NCBI RefSeq assembly: GCF_035917335.1
Contig: NZ_CP109067.1
Coordinates: forward strand, 2,107,001 to 2,171,000
Reading direction: 5' to 3'
Length of the DNA: 64,000 bases
Source: Micromonospora sp. NBC_01813
Lineage (GTDB): Bacteria > Actinomycetota > Actinomycetes > Mycobacteriales > Micromonosporaceae
Position numbers and translations under genes: made by a program. Under the pieces are notes generated by a model. The model did no database searches and was not told the DNA's origin. It worked only from the letters and a program-made list of their open reading frames with translations. Shown piece after piece: positions 34,989-44,956 of the stretch (position 1 is its first letter; each line of letters opens with the position of its first letter).

Positions 34989-35894
34989 ATGCGGCGGTGG
35001 TGGATCGGGCCGATCCTGGCAGTCACAATCCTGACGACAGCGGCGGGATGCGCCGTCCCACCGCCAGCCGGCAACGACCGGTTGACCGACGGTTGGGCGT
35101 CGATGCCGACGCCGAAAGTGTTCACCCCGCAGACCGGCACCTGCCACCCCACCGCCACCGGCCTGGTCGGCCACCGAGCGGACTACGCACCGATCCGATG
35201 CGACCAACCACACGAGGTGGAGACCGTCTTCGTCGGAATCTTCACCGGCGCGCACGGAGTCAGCGACCGCGCACCCAGCCCCGGATCGGCCGCCCGCCGC
35301 CTCGCCCGCGCCAACTGCGACCAGCAGGTCAAGAAGTTCCTCGGCGACGACTGGCCGGCCGGCCGGGTCCGGCTCGAGGTCATCGTGCCATCCACCCAGG
35401 CCTGGTCCGGTGGCGCCCGCTGGTACCGGTGCGACATCGGCGAGACGGTCAGCATGCAGGACCGCACATTCGTGCCCCGCACCACCACACTGGCCGGCAC
35501 GCTCGCCGCTGGCGGCGCACTGCGCCACGGCTGCTTCAACCCGGATTCAGTCACCGGCGGCAACGTCGGCCAACTCGTACCGGTCGCCTGCGCCCAGTCG
35601 CACCAGAGCGAATTCGCCGGACTCTACGACGAGCCGTCACTGAGCTACGACGACTTCGCCGCCAACGCCGACCAGGTCCACGAACGCTGCCGCCAGGTCG
35701 TCGCCGACTACGCCAAGTTGCCGGTCGACGACGACCTGCGGCACCGGTTCGGCACCATCTACGACTATCCGTTCAAGGACGAATGGGACGACGGCCACCT
35801 CGCCGTACGTTGCCTGCTCTGGCGCGCCGACCCACCGCTGACCGGATCGGTCCGCGACGGCGGCCCCGCCGCCCTACCGGTCCACTACGACTGA
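34989..35894 (+). CDS. Lipoprotein with two septum-formation-type domains
   Basis: A 301-residue exported lipoprotein. The signal (RRWWIGPILAVTILTTAAGC) ends in a lipobox-like AAGC. Two repeats of the actinobacterial septum-formation family pattern, Cys near the start followed by V-x-C-x3-H-x2-E, are visible. The first is TGTCHPTATGLVG with IRCDQPHEVETV; the second is HGCFNPDSVTGG with VACAQSHQSEFA. Further Cys pairs (ANCDQQ, YRCDIG, ERCRQV, RCLLWR) suggest disulfides. Proteins of this family are found in membrane-associated division contexts, but the role is not established. GGGGAGG precedes ATG 34989. The 3' end overlaps the convergent rsmB by 10 nt. Confidence 0.82.
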   Translation: MRRWWIGPILAVTILTTAAGCAVPPPAGNDRLTDGWASMPTPKVFTPQTGTCHPTATGLVGHRADYAPIRCDQPHEVETVFVGIFTGAHGVSDRAPSPGSAARRLARANCDQQVKKFLGDDWPAGRVRLEVIVPSTQAWSGGARWYRCDIGETVSMQDRTFVPRTTTLAGTLAAGGALRHGCFNPDSVTGGNVGQLVPVACAQSHQSEFAGLYDEPSLSYDDFAANADQVHERCRQVVADYAKLPVDDDLRHRFGTIYDYPFKDEWDDGHLAVRCLLWRADPPLTGSVRDGGPAALPVHYD

Positions 35895-37453
35895 TCCGTC
35901 CGACGCAGCACCGACAGGAACATCGCGTCGGTGCCGTGCCGATGCGGCCACAGCTGCACCGACGGCCCATCGCCCAGCCCGGGCATCCCCGCCGGCAGCA
36001 ACGGCCGCGCGTCGACGAAATCGACCGGTACGCCGGCCCGCCGCGCCGCCTCGGTGACCGACACATGCGTCTCCACCCGGTGCGGCGAACACGTCACGTA
36101 GGCGACCACCCCGCCCGGGCGCACCGCCCGCAGCCCGGCCACCAGCAGCTCCCGCTGCAAGCGGGTCAACGGCGGCAGGTCCGAAGGCTGGCGACGCCAG
36201 CGGGACTCGGGCCGGCGACGCAGCGAACCGAGCCCGGTGCACGGGGCATCGACCAGCACCCGATCGAACGAGTCCGCCGGGACGTCCTCGCCAGCACCGA
36301 CCTGACGGCCGTCCGTCACCCGCACGGTCACCGGCAGCCCGCGTACCGTCTGCTCCACCAGCCGGGCCCGGTGCGCGGCGATCTCCACCGCGGTCACCTC
36401 GGCCCCCCGCTCGACGGCGATCGCCCCCAACAGCGCCGCCTTGCCGCCCGGCCCCGCACACAGATCCAGCCAGCGATTGTCCGCACCGGACAACGGCGCC
36501 GCCACCAACGCCGCCGCCACCAGCTGCGATCCCTCGTCCTGCACGTGTGCCCGACCCTGCCGCACCGCCGCCAGTTCACCCGGCGCGCCGCCGGCGAGAT
36601 AGACCGCGTACGGCGAGAACACACCCGGTGCCCCACCGACCTCGTCGGCCACCTCGACCGCACCTGCCCGGCCCGGCCGGGCACACAGATGCACCGGTGG
36701 GCGCTCGTTGTTCTCGATCAGCAGCCGGGTCGTCTCCCCCAGATCGTCGCCGAGCGCCTCGGCGAACGCCCGCACGATCCACGGCGGATGGTGGTACGTC
36801 ACCGCCAGGTGCCCGATCGGGTCGGTCTGCTCGTCCGGCGCCAGCTCCGCGACCCAGGCGTCCAGGTCGCGGCTGGAGATCTCCCGCAGTACGGCGTTGG
36901 CGAACCCGACCGCGCCCGGTGCCACGTTGTGCACCAGATCCACCGTCGCCGACACGGCGGCGTGCGCCGGAACCCGGGTGTTCAGCAACTGGTAGGCGCC
37001 GATGCGCAGCGCGTCGCGGGCCGGTGGGTCGATCCGTTCGATGTCACGACCGGCCGCCCGGGCGATGATCAGATCGAGAGTGCCGATCATCCGCAGCGTC
37101 CCGTAGGTCAACTCGGTCGCGAAGGCCGCGTCCCGGCCCCGCAGCTCCCGGTCACGCAGAATCTCCGACAGCACCAGGTTCGCGTACGCGTCGTCGCGGT
37201 ACACCGCCGCGACCGCCTCGTACGCGGCGTCGCGCGCCGGGTCGATCCGGCGGCGACCGCCGCGCTGCGGACGATCCGCCCGGGTGTCCTGGTCCCGGCC
37301 CGCACCGCCTCGGCGGCCCCGGTCCGGGCGATCGCCGCGCGCCGAATCCCGGCTCACTCGCTGCGCTCCCTCACTCGTCGCGCTCAGCCCACCAGACCTC
37401 TCGTTCGCGACTGCGGGGCTCACTCGCTGCGCTCCCTCACTCCTCGCGCTCAC
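35885..37453 (-). CDS. rsmB: 16S rRNA (cytosine-5)-methyltransferase, RsmB/Sun family
   Basis: A 522-residue protein. It starts with a low-complexity region of about 75 residues, then a NusB-like RNA-binding domain ([14 protein letters not shown] to [13 protein letters not shown]). The SAM-dependent m5C methyltransferase domain has motif I ([14 protein letters not shown]), motif IV ([15 protein letters not shown]) and motif VI ([12 protein letters not shown]) with the catalytic Cys. It should methylate C967 of 16S rRNA. GTG 37453 overlaps the fmt stop as GTGA. The first 40 codons consist largely of a duplicated DNA repeat (EGAQRVS twice), so the true start might be further inside, near residue 70. 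Confidence 0.93.
   Translation of the reverse strand: MSARSEGAQRVSPAVANERSGGLSATSEGAQRVSRDSARGDRPDRGRRGGAGRDQDTRADRPQRGGRRRIDPARDAAYEAVAAVYRDDAYANLVLSEILRDRELRGRDAAFATELTYGTLRMIGTLDLIIARAAGRDIERIDPPARDALRIGAYQLLNTRVPAHAAVSATVDLVHNVAPGAVGFANAVLREISSRDLDAWVAELAPDEQTDPIGHLAVTYHHPPWIVRAFAEALGDDLGETTRLLIENNERPPVHLCARPGRAGAVEVADEVGGAPGVFSPYAVYLAGGAPGELAAVRQGRAHVQDEGSQLVAAALVAAPLSGADNRWLDLCAGPGGKAALLGAIAVERGAEVTAVEIAAHRARLVEQTVRGLPVTVRVTDGRQVGAGEDVPADSFDRVLVDAPCTGLGSLRRRPESRWRRQPSDLPPLTRLQRELLVAGLRAVRPGGVVAYVTCSPHRVETHVSVTEAARRAGVPVDFVDARPLLPAGMPGLGDGPSVQLWPHRHGTDAMFLSVLRRTDQS
37351..37452. repeat. Duplicated 36-bp repeat at the fmt-rsmB junction
   Basis: Two copies of a 36-bp unit (37351-37386 and 37417-37452; 35 of 36 identical) read CTCACTCGCTGCGCTCCCTC at their core and are 66 bp apart. 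The second copy ends inside the fmt stop. The unit contains an inverted repeat (GAGTGAG ... CTCACTC types) and resembles intergenic repeats common in actinobacterial genomes. Here it is translated in-frame as part of the RsmB N-terminus. Confidence 0.7.
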
Positions 37454-38388
37454 TGAAAAAACTCGCCGGTGGTGGTGACCCGGGCGCCGCGCGCCCAGTC
37501 GGCGGCCGACATCGCCTTCTTGCCGGCGGCGCGCACCTCGCCGAGGGCGACCGGCACCGTCGCCGTACCGACCAGCAGCCGGTTCCGTTCCACTAGCAAC
37601 TCCCCCGGTTTGAGTTCCGGTCCGTCCGGCACGGGACGGACCGGGCCGAGCTTGACCCGCTCGTCGCGGAACATGGTCCACGCGCCGGGGGCCGGGGTAC
37701 AGGCCCGGGCCCGGCGATCCACCGCGAAGGCGGGCTCGGCCCAGCGCAACCGGGCGTCGGGCACCGTCAACTTCGGAGCCAGAGACACCCCGTCGGCCGG
37801 CTGCGGCACCGCCCGCGTCGTGCCTGCGGCGATCCCGTCGAGAACCGCGACCAGCAGCTGAGCGCCGCTGAGCGCCAGCCGCCCCAACAGGTCACCGGAG
37901 GTGTCGCTCGGCCGTACCTCGTCAGTCACGGTCCCGAACACCGGACCGGTGTCGAGCCCTTCCTCCAGCTGGAACACGCTGGCACCGGTCACCTCGTCAC
38001 CGTGCAGGACGGCGTGCTGCACCGGAGCGGCGCCGCGCCAGGCCGGCAGCAGGGAGAAGTGCAGGTTGATCCAGCCGTTCGCCGGGATCGTCAGGGCGAC
38101 GGGCGGGACCAACGCACCGTAGGCGACCACCGGCACGCAGTCCGGACCCAGCTCGCGCAGCCGATCCAGGAACTCCGGCTCACGGGGCCGTTGCGGGGTG
38201 AGCACCTCGACGCCGCGCTCGTCGGCCCAGGCACCGACCGGTGACCTGACCAGCCGGCGACCCCGACCAGCCGGCGCGTCCGGACGGGTCACGACCGCGA
38301 CGAGCTCGTGACCACTGGCGGCGATCGCGTCCAACGCGGGCACGGCAACCGCTGGAGTGCCGGCGAAAACCAGCCGCAGGCCAGTCAC
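37450..38388 (-). CDS. fmt: Methionyl-tRNA formyltransferase
   Basis: A 312-residue enzyme that formylates initiator Met-tRNA using 10-formyl-tetrahydrofolate. Visible markers are [21 protein letters not shown] at the start and the active-site region [20 protein letters not shown], containing the catalytic His (NLHFSLLP) and the Asp region [10 protein letters not shown]. The C-terminal OB-like domain binds tRNA ([14 protein letters not shown]). GTG 38388 overlaps the def stop as GTGA. It pairs functionally with def, which removes the formyl group again. Confidence 0.96.
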   Translation of the reverse strand: MTGLRLVFAGTPAVAVPALDAIAASGHELVAVVTRPDAPAGRGRRLVRSPVGAWADERGVEVLTPQRPREPEFLDRLRELGPDCVPVVAYGALVPPVALTIPANGWINLHFSLLPAWRGAAPVQHAVLHGDEVTGASVFQLEEGLDTGPVFGTVTDEVRPSDTSGDLLGRLALSGAQLLVAVLDGIAAGTTRAVPQPADGVSLAPKLTVPDARLRWAEPAFAVDRRARACTPAPGAWTMFRDERVKLGPVRPVPDGPELKPGELLVERNRLLVGTATVPVALGEVRAAGKKAMSAADWARGARVTTTGEFFQ

Positions 38389-38975
38389 CTGCCGAACCCG
38401 AACGGGCTGGTCGCCGCACCCGGGCGGAACAGTCCACCAGCCGAGCGGTGTGGGCTGACCTTGACGGTCGGCGGAGCGGTCTCGTCGTACCAGTCCGCCT
38501 CGCGGATCGCCTTCATCGCTTCCTTGCGGGTCGCCGGGTCGAGCCGGTCGAGGAACAGCACCCCGTCGAGATGATCGGTCTCGTGCTGCACGCAGCGTGC
38601 CATCAGACCGCTGCCGACGATCTGCATCGGATCGCCGTACTCGTTGAAGCCCTTCGCGACGACGTTCTGCCGACGCTTGGTGTCGAAGTACAGGCCGGGA
38701 ATGGACAGGCAGCCCTCCGGGCCGTCCTGCTCCTCCTCGTCGGGAAACTCCAGCACCGGGTTGACCAGATGACCGAGCAGGTCGTCGACGTGGAAGGTGA
38801 ACACCCGCAGCGCGACACCCAGTTGCGGTGCGGCCAGGCCGGCGCCGTTCTGATCGGTCATGCTGTCGGTCAGGTCGGCGACGAGCCCACGCAACTCGGC
38901 GTCGAAGTCGACCACGGCCTCGGCCGGGGTGCGCAGCACCGGGTCGCCGAATAGTCGGATGTGCTGGACGGTCAC
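38385..38975 (-). CDS. def: Peptide deformylase
   Basis: A 196-residue metal-dependent enzyme that removes N-formyl from new proteins. The three family motifs are intact: [18 protein letters not shown] (metal Cys) and QHETDHLDG (HExxH metal His and catalytic Glu). The C-terminal tail after residue 165 is Pro/Gly-rich. GTG 38975 has AAGGAG upstream and opens the def-fmt-rsmB operon. Confidence 0.97.
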   Translation of the reverse strand: MTVQHIRLFGDPVLRTPAEAVVDFDAELRGLVADLTDSMTDQNGAGLAAPQLGVALRVFTFHVDDLLGHLVNPVLEFPDEEEQDGPEGCLSIPGLYFDTKRRQNVVAKGFNEYGDPMQIVGSGLMARCVQHETDHLDGVLFLDRLDPATRKEAMKAIREADWYDETAPPTVKVSPHRSAGGLFRPGAATSPFGFGR

Positions 38976-39011
38976 GCGGACGGACTCCTTCGTGGGTACG
39001 GTGCGTCCAGT

Positions 39012-39818
39012 CTACGTACGCCCAGGCCGCATGGTGCCAGTCGCGGGGGTCGTCGCGTCGGCCAGCGTCCCAACGCCCGACCGGGGTCGTGGTCCGACGG
39101 CCGACCGGGGTCGTGGTACGACGGCCGGGGCGGGCACCGACCGGTCCGGCTGGTGTTGCAGGTGGCGCGCCACGGCGTACAGAAAGATGCTCACGCCGAC
39201 CATCTCCATGGTCTCCTCACCAGCGACCACGAGCAGGTAGCCCAGCGAGGCGGCACCTTCATGGGCGATGCCGAGCCACGCGCCGGCCAACTCCATCCCC
39301 ACCGCGCCGACGACGAACACCGTGCCAGCCACGGCGACCAGCCAACGCGTCCGCGTCGGCAGGTGACGCAGGAATCCCAGGTACGCCAGAGCGAAGACGA
39401 CGGTCAGCGGCATCGCGAGAAGGACCCAGGACCGGTCGACCGCGCCGGCCATCTCGACGGTGTCACCGAGGGCGTTGCCCGCCTCATGGACCTGCGCCGC
39501 CTCGTCAAGCGACAGAAACGCGAAGATCACCGCGAGGAGTTTCCAGTGCCGGGCGTACGGACCACGGCGCCGCGCCTGACTGGCCCCGGCGTGCCACAGC
39601 ACCGCGGCGGTGCTCAACAGCAGCGCGGTGGAGAACCACGAAGGCAGGTTGCCCTCGAGATCGACGTCGACGAAGGCGAGAAACCAGTCGAACCGAGGAA
39701 ACGGCTGCAACCGCCAGACCCGGCCGACGACGTTCGCCACCAGGCTGACCACCTGGATGCCGGCGATCGCGACCAGCAGGAACCGCAGCAACTGCCCGGG
39801 CGAAACGGTAGGAGACAT
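39012..39818 (-). CDS. Multi-spanning membrane protein of unknown function
   Basis: A 268-residue protein with about six to seven membrane segments (for example [55 protein letters not shown] and [20 protein letters not shown]). The conserved-looking polar run [13 protein letters not shown] sits at the end of a helix, and a GEETMEM motif near the C-terminus faces another segment. A short Pro/Arg repeat (PRPRSAVG / PRPRSGVG) ends the protein. ATG 39818 is chosen, with AAGGG nearby. It lies between def and priA on the same strand, 37 bp from the def start. No family is assigned. Confidence 0.65.
   Translation of the reverse strand: MSPTVSPGQLLRFLLVAIAGIQVVSLVANVVGRVWRLQPFPRFDWFLAFVDVDLEGNLPSWFSTALLLSTAAVLWHAGASQARRRGPYARHWKLLAVIFAFLSLDEAAQVHEAGNALGDTVEMAGAVDRSWVLLAMPLTVVFALAYLGFLRHLPTRTRWLVAVAGTVFVVGAVGMELAGAWLGIAHEGAASLGYLLVVAGEETMEMVGVSIFLYAVARHLQHQPDRSVPAPAVVPRPRSAVGPRPRSGVGTLADATTPATGTMRPGRT
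39077..39124. repeat. Two-copy 24-bp tandem repeat inside the membrane-protein gene
   Basis: CCGACCGGGGTCGTGGTCCG plus ACGG is repeated directly with one mismatch. The length keeps the reading frame and encodes the eight-residue Pro/Arg repeat near the C-terminus. Confidence 0.7.
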
Positions 39819-39923
39819 CGGCACCCTTAGCGAGGATTCGGACGGTAGTTTCGCACGTCGGTACCCGCACTTCACCCCCCTCACCCACTACGACCTGGAC
39901 AAATACGTACGGCACCGAGCCCA

Positions 39924-41942
39924 CTACAGCAAGTCGAGTGGATCGATCTGAATCCGCACCGGCTGGGCCGCCTTACGGGCCGACCGGGTACCGGCCGCCT
40001 CCCGCAACCGGCGGGCCAGCTCGGCGGCCTGCGACCGGCGCACCCGGACCAACATGCGTTCCTGGCCATCGGCGGCCGGAACCGGGCCGAGCAGTTCGGC
40101 CTCGTCGGGCAGCCGCAACGCGGCGAGCAGCTCGGCGACCGCCTCCGCCGACCCGGTCACACTGGCCATCCTGGCCGTCGGCGGGAAACCGAGCTCCCGC
40201 CGGTCAGCCAGCTCCCGGGCGGCGAACCAGCCCGGATCCCAGCGCAGCAGGGCCTGCACCGGGGCCAGCCCGCCGTCGGCGACCACCACCACCCGGCCGC
40301 CGTCGGCGGCCGGACGGGCCAGCGCGGCAGCGGACAGCCAGCGACGCAGCGCCTCCTCGGCGGACCGCAGGTCGGCGCGGGTGAGCAGCGCCCAGGTATC
40401 CAGCAGCAACACCGCACCGTAGCCGCCGGCAGCCACCGGTTCGGCACCCGGAGTGGCCACCACCACGGCGGGTTCGGCCGGTACGTCGGCGAGGACCTCG
40501 TCACGGCCGGAAGTGCGCACCGCCGTGTCCGGGAAGGCGCGGCCCAACTCCTCCGCGGTGCGGCGGGCACCGGTGACCGCGGCCCGCAGCCGACGACCCT
40601 GGCAGTGCGGACAGGCGTAGCCGGCGGCCGGCCGGCCGCACCAGCGGCACGCCGGGGTGGCACCCGCCGACGGCAGGGCGAGGGGGCCGGCACAGTGCGG
40701 GCATCGGGCCGGACTGCGGCATTGCGCGCAGGAAACCGACGGCAGGTAGCCGCGCCGGGGTACCTGCACCAGCACCGGTGCGCCGGCCTGCAACGCCGCG
40801 CGCGCGGTGGCGAAGGCCAGACTGGGCAGCCGGGCCGTGGCCGCAGCGGCATCGCGGGCCAGTTGCACGTCGTCGCCGGCCGGAGTGACCAGCGGCGCGG
40901 AACGCCGGATGGCGGTCCTGGCGCCGACGATCTCCCGGGCCCAGCCGGTCTCGATGAGTTGCTGGGCCTCCCCGGAGCGGGCGTAGCCACCGAGCAGGAC
41001 CGCCGTCTCACCGAACTGGGCACGGGTGAGCAACACGTCGCGGGCGTGCGGGTACGGGGCCCGGGGCTCGGCGTGCACGTCGTCGCCGTCGTCCCAGATG
41101 GCGACCAGACCAAGATCGGCAACGGGTGCGAACATCGCCGCCCGGGTGCCGATGACGACCTTGACCAGCCCTCGGCTGGCGGCCAGGAAGGCCCGGTACC
41201 GCTTGGCCGGACCGAGCGCGGCGGTGAGCACGACGTGCCGGCCGACGCCGAGGCGGCGAGCCAACTCGGTGTCCAGCCGGTCGACGTCTCGTCCGTCCGG
41301 CAGCACCACCACCGCGCCGCGGCCCGCGCCGGCGGTGGCGGCGACGGCCTCGGCGTACCGGGCGGCCCAGTTCTCGCCGGGCAGCGCCGCCCAGACCGCA
41401 CGGGCGGCACGGCCGTCGGTCAGTGCCCGCAGGAACGCCGGCCCGGCCGGGTACACAGCCCAGCCATGCCCGGTGTCCGCGACCCCGACCGGCCGGCGAT
41501 CATCGGGGAGTTCGGGTGCGGCTTGGTCGTCGGCCGGACCGGCAAGGCCGAGGTCGTGCGGTTGCTGCTCGACCCGGGCGTGCCGCGGCGGCACCGCGAG
41601 GCGCAGCACGTCGGCGAGATGCCCGGCGTAGCGGTCGGCGACCGCCCGGGCCAGCCGGGCCACCTCGGCGGTGAGCACCGGCTCCGGCGACACGAGTTTG
41701 TCGAGGAAGGCGAGCTTGCCGTCGTGTCCGGAGGCCGCCACCCGGTCCAGTACCCACCCACCGACCAGTTGGCCGGCGAAGCGGACCCGGACCCGGGTGC
41801 CCGGCCGCACCCCTTCGTCGAGCTCCGCCGGCACCAGATAGTCGAACGAGCGGTCGAGGTGGGCCAGCGGCACGTCCACGCAGACCCGCGCGACCGGCAG
41901 CTGGTCGGCCGGCTGCCGGTCGCGTTTCGCCCCGGTGCTCAC
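39924..41942 (-). CDS. priA: PriA-family primosomal protein, ATPase motifs missing
   Basis: A 672-residue protein of the PriA family (replication restart). The N-terminal 3'-DNA-binding domain (VCVDVPLAHLDRSFDYLVPAEL, VRVRFAGQLVGGWV), the VIGTRAAMFAPVADLGL block and the double zinc-binding region (CAQCRSPARCPHC and CRWCGRP, CPHCQG) are present. The usual Walker A GxGKT is replaced by LPGENWAARYAEA, and the DEEH box reads WDDGDD. Such helicase-dead PriA proteins are characteristic of actinobacteria, so the protein probably acts as a loading or scaffold factor. GTG 41942 is the start. Confidence 0.9.
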   Translation of the reverse strand: MSTGAKRDRQPADQLPVARVCVDVPLAHLDRSFDYLVPAELDEGVRPGTRVRVRFAGQLVGGWVLDRVAASGHDGKLAFLDKLVSPEPVLTAEVARLARAVADRYAGHLADVLRLAVPPRHARVEQQPHDLGLAGPADDQAAPELPDDRRPVGVADTGHGWAVYPAGPAFLRALTDGRAARAVWAALPGENWAARYAEAVAATAGAGRGAVVVLPDGRDVDRLDTELARRLGVGRHVVLTAALGPAKRYRAFLAASRGLVKVVIGTRAAMFAPVADLGLVAIWDDGDDVHAEPRAPYPHARDVLLTRAQFGETAVLLGGYARSGEAQQLIETGWAREIVGARTAIRRSAPLVTPAGDDVQLARDAAAATARLPSLAFATARAALQAGAPVLVQVPRRGYLPSVSCAQCRSPARCPHCAGPLALPSAGATPACRWCGRPAAGYACPHCQGRRLRAAVTGARRTAEELGRAFPDTAVRTSGRDEVLADVPAEPAVVVATPGAEPVAAGGYGAVLLLDTWALLTRADLRSAEEALRRWLSAAALARPAADGGRVVVVADGGLAPVQALLRWDPGWFAARELADRRELGFPPTARMASVTGSAEAVAELLAALRLPDEAELLGPVPAADGQERMLVRVRRSQAAELARRLREAAGTRSARKAAQPVRIQIDPLDLL

Positions 41943-42008
41943 CGCGTCATCCTGCCCGCCGACGGAGTCGTCGCGCGACCCGCCACCCGCAGCCGGGGAT
42001 AGTGCCTG

Positions 42009-43205
42009 TCAGGCGCCGGCGGCGGACTTCAGGTCGGCCGCCCGCTCGGTGCTCTCCCAGCTGAATTCTGGCAGCTCCCGACCGAAGTGGCCGTACGCCG
42101 CGGTCGGCCGGTAGATCGGCCGCAGCAGATCCAGATCCCGGATGATCGCCGCCGGCCGCAGGTCGAACACCTCACCGATCGCCCGCTCGATCCGCTCCAC
42201 CGGCACGTTCTCGGTACCGAACGTCTCCACGAACAAGCTCACCGGGTGCGCCTTGCCGATCGCGTACGCCACCTGCGTCTCACACCGCTCGGCCAGGCCA
42301 GCGGCCACCACGTTCTTCGCCACCCACCGCATCGCGTACGCCGCCGACCGGTCCACCTTCGACGGGTCCTTGCCGGAGAACGCGCCGCCACCGTGGCGGG
42401 CGTACCCACCGTAGGTGTCCACGATGATCTTCCGACCGGTCAGACCAGCGTCCCCCATCGGCCCACCGATCTCGAACCGACCCGTCGGGTTCACCAACAG
42501 CCGGTAACCTTCGGTCTCCAGGCCGAGGCCCTCCAGCTCCGGACCGATCACGTGCTCGCGGACGTCCGGGGTGAGCAACGACTCCAACGAGATGTCCGCG
42601 GCGTGCTGGCTGGAGACCACCACGGTGTCCAGCCGCACCGGCCGCAGCCCGTCGTACTCGATCGTCACCTGGGTCTTGCCGTCCGGACGCAGGTACGGGA
42701 TCGTCCCGTCCTTTCGCGTGGCCGACAACCGCCGAGCCAGCCGGTGCGCCAACGCGATCGGCAACGGCATCAGTTCCGGCGTCTCCGAGCAGGCGAACCC
42801 GAACATCATGCCCTGGTCACCGGCGCCCTGCGCGTCGAGCGCGTCATCGGCCGACTCACCGACCCGCAACTCGATCGCGGTGTCGACCCCCTGGGCGATG
42901 TCCGGCGACTGGGCGCCGATCGACACGCTGACGCCACAGGACGCGCCGTCGAAGCCCTTCTTGGACGAGTCGTACCCGATCCCCAGGATCGTCTCCCGCA
43001 CGATCGCCGGGATGTCGGCGTACGCCTGGGTGGTGACCTCGCCGGCGACGTGGACCTGGCCGGTGGTGATCAGCGTCTCGACCGCGACCCGCGACTGTGG
43101 GTCCTGGGTCAGCAACGCATCGAGGATCCCGTCACTGATCTGGTCGGCGATCTTGTCCGGGTGGCCCTCCGTGACAGACTCGGAGGTGAAAAGACGGCGT
43201 GCCAC
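42009..43205 (-). CDS. metK: S-adenosylmethionine synthetase
   Basis: A 398-residue enzyme making S-adenosylmethionine from methionine and ATP. Signatures are [21 protein letters not shown] near the start, the [12 protein letters not shown] motif and [19 protein letters not shown] (P-loop-like). GTG 43205 is chosen because it gives the conserved [11 protein letters not shown] start and is preceded by AAGGAG; TTG 43229 is in frame but sits before this site. It lies 145 bp downstream of coaBC, and that gap holds a hairpin. Confidence 0.97.
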   Translation of the reverse strand: MARRLFTSESVTEGHPDKIADQISDGILDALLTQDPQSRVAVETLITTGQVHVAGEVTTQAYADIPAIVRETILGIGYDSSKKGFDGASCGVSVSIGAQSPDIAQGVDTAIELRVGESADDALDAQGAGDQGMMFGFACSETPELMPLPIALAHRLARRLSATRKDGTIPYLRPDGKTQVTIEYDGLRPVRLDTVVVSSQHAADISLESLLTPDVREHVIGPELEGLGLETEGYRLLVNPTGRFEIGGPMGDAGLTGRKIIVDTYGGYARHGGGAFSGKDPSKVDRSAAYAMRWVAKNVVAAGLAERCETQVAYAIGKAHPVSLFVETFGTENVPVERIERAIGEVFDLRPAAIIRDLDLLRPIYRPTAAYGHFGRELPEFSWESTERAADLKSAAGA

Positions 43206-43271
43206 GGTACTCCTTGAATCGGAAATCAACGGTTCACGGCAGTCTAATCATGAACCCGGACGTCTGGTTTC

Positions 43272-43309
43272 CAGCCGGCAACCCAGGAGAACCTGGGGAC
43301 CCCCGGCTG
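43272..43309 (-). terminator. Hairpin between coaBC and metK
   Basis: A two-part stem: outer CAGCCGG/CCGGCTG and inner CCCAGG/CCTGGG around an AGAA loop. It begins about 40 bp after the coaBC stop and lies about 65 bp before metK. It could terminate the coaBC transcript or act in the metK leader. It does not match any S-adenosylmethionine riboswitch that I can recognise. Confidence 0.5.
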
Positions 43310-43350
43310 CCGGTGCCCTGTCGGTGCGCCGCGTCGGCGTGGCGCGCGGG

Positions 43351-44553
43351 TCAGGGCGGGCCGGCTGACAGGCGGGCGGCCACCAGGTCCCAGACGTCGT
43401 CGGCCAGTTGCTCCTTGTCCCGCTCGTCCAGGACGGTGGCCGAGCCGTCGGCACCGAGCACCGTGGCGGCGTTGACGTCGGAGCCGAAGCCCAGCTCGGC
43501 GCCGACCTGGTTCGCCACGATCAGATCGGCGTTCTTGCGCGCCAGCTTTTCCTGAGCATTCGCCACCAGGTCACCGGTCTCGGCGGCGAACGCGACGAGG
43601 ATCTGACTGGCAGGTTTCGCCGCACCCAACTCGGCGGCGATGTCCGGATTCGTGACCAGTTCGATCACCGGCGGGCGATCGGAATCACTTTTCTTGATCT
43701 TTTCGGAAGCGTAGGTGGCCGGCCGGAAGTCCGCCGGCGCCGCCGCCATCACCACCACGTCCGCCCGCCGGGCGGCGGCGAGCGTGGCGACCCGCAGCTG
43801 CTCGGTGTCCCCCACCCGGACCAGGTCGACCCCGGCCGGCGCGGGCAGCGTGACGTTCGCCGAGATCAGTGTCACCCTGGCGCCACGGGCCACGGCCGTA
43901 CGGGCGAAGGCGTACCCCTGCTTGCCGGAGGACCGGTTGCCGAGGAAGCGCACCGGGTCGAGTGGCTCGCGGGTGCCACCTGCCGTCACCACCACGTGCC
44001 GGCCGGCGAGGTCGGCGGCCGCGCCGCCACGGGCCAGTACCCGGCGGGCGACCTCGAAGATCTCCTGCGGGTCGGGCAGCCGGCCCTTGCCCGAATCGGC
44101 ACCGGTGAGCCGGCCCACCGCCGGCTCGATCACCCGGACGCCCCGGGCACGCAGCAACGCGACGTTGTGGGTGGTGGCCGGGTGCTCCCACATCTCGGTG
44201 TGCATCGCCGGGGCGAGCACGACCGGACACCGGGCGGTGAGCAGGGTGTTGGTCAACAGATCGTCGGCCAGCCCGTGGGCGGCACGGGCGATCAGGTCGG
44301 CCGTGGCCGGGGCGACCAGGACCAGATCCGCCTGCTGTCCGAGTCGCACGTGAGGCACCTCGTGGACGTCGGTCCACACGTCGTCGACGACCGGCTGGCC
44401 GGACAGCGCCGACCAGGTCGGTGCCCCGATGAAGCGGAGCGCGGCGGCGGTGGGCACGACCCGGACCTGGTGTCCCGACTCGGTCAGCAGGCGCAGCAGT
44501 TCACAGGCTTTGTACGCGGCTATCCCACCGCCGACGCCGAGGACGACCCGCAT
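43351..44553 (-). CDS. coaBC: Bifunctional phosphopantothenoylcysteine decarboxylase/synthetase
   Basis: A 400-residue fusion for coenzyme A biosynthesis. The N-terminal CoaC half is a flavoprotein (VVLGVGGGIAAYKACELLRLL, PAMHTEMWEHPAT with the catalytic loop). The C-terminal CoaB half has the CTP-binding motifs (TAGGTREPLDPVRFLGNRSSG) and later KIKKSDSD, ELVTNPDI. ATG 44553 is the start. Next in order come rpoZ and gmk, the usual actinobacterial gene order. Confidence 0.96.
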   Translation of the reverse strand: MRVVLGVGGGIAAYKACELLRLLTESGHQVRVVPTAAALRFIGAPTWSALSGQPVVDDVWTDVHEVPHVRLGQQADLVLVAPATADLIARAAHGLADDLLTNTLLTARCPVVLAPAMHTEMWEHPATTHNVALLRARGVRVIEPAVGRLTGADSGKGRLPDPQEIFEVARRVLARGGAAADLAGRHVVVTAGGTREPLDPVRFLGNRSSGKQGYAFARTAVARGARVTLISANVTLPAPAGVDLVRVGDTEQLRVATLAAARRADVVVMAAAPADFRPATYASEKIKKSDSDRPPVIELVTNPDIAAELGAAKPASQILVAFAAETGDLVANAQEKLARKNADLIVANQVGAELGFGSDVNAATVLGADGSATVLDERDKEQLADDVWDLVAARLSAGPP

Positions 44554-44579
44554 GGGCTCGACCTGCGGCGTGTCGGCAC

Positions 44580-44843
44580 TCAGGGCTGGTCGGTGGGTTC
44601 GGCGGTGAGTAGGCCGGCGTTGATCTCCCGCATCGCGATGGAGAGCGGCTTCTCCTGCGGGGTGGTCTCGACGAGCGGGCCGACGTACTCCAGCAGGCCC
44701 TCGCCGAGCTGGCTGTAGTAGGCGTTGACCTGCCGCGCGCGCTTGGCAGCGAAGATCACCAGCGCGTACTTCGACGAGGTCTTCTCCAGCAACTCGTCGA
44801 TGGGCGGGTTGGTGATGCCTTCCGGGTTGGCGATGGTTCCCAC
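44580..44843 (-). CDS. rpoZ: RNA polymerase omega subunit
   Basis: An 87-residue omega subunit that helps assemble RNA polymerase. The family core is [21 protein letters not shown] and [12 protein letters not shown], with the conserved [10 protein letters not shown] near the C-terminus. GTG 44843 is preceded by GAGG. It sits between coaBC and gmk. Confidence 0.95.
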   Translation of the reverse strand: MGTIANPEGITNPPIDELLEKTSSKYALVIFAAKRARQVNAYYSQLGEGLLEYVGPLVETTPQEKPLSIAMREINAGLLTAEPTDQP

Positions 44844-44956
44844 GGATGCAACCTCTGTGTCGTCGGGCTCTGGTCGTCAGGCACTGTCGTCAGCTGCGGG
44901 CGCTGCCAGCTGTTGGGCTTCGTCAGTCGGGGTCTTGGTGTTGGTCGGGGTCTTCG

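Noticed and set aside
35885-37456. A long plus-strand frame overlapping rsmB
   Set aside because: It continues out of the septum-formation lipoprotein region in another frame and is Arg/Pro-rich; rsmB has all catalytic motifs.
43206-43350. Possible SAM riboswitch ahead of metK
   Set aside because: The hairpin lacks any recognised riboswitch core that I can identify, so only a hairpin is reported.
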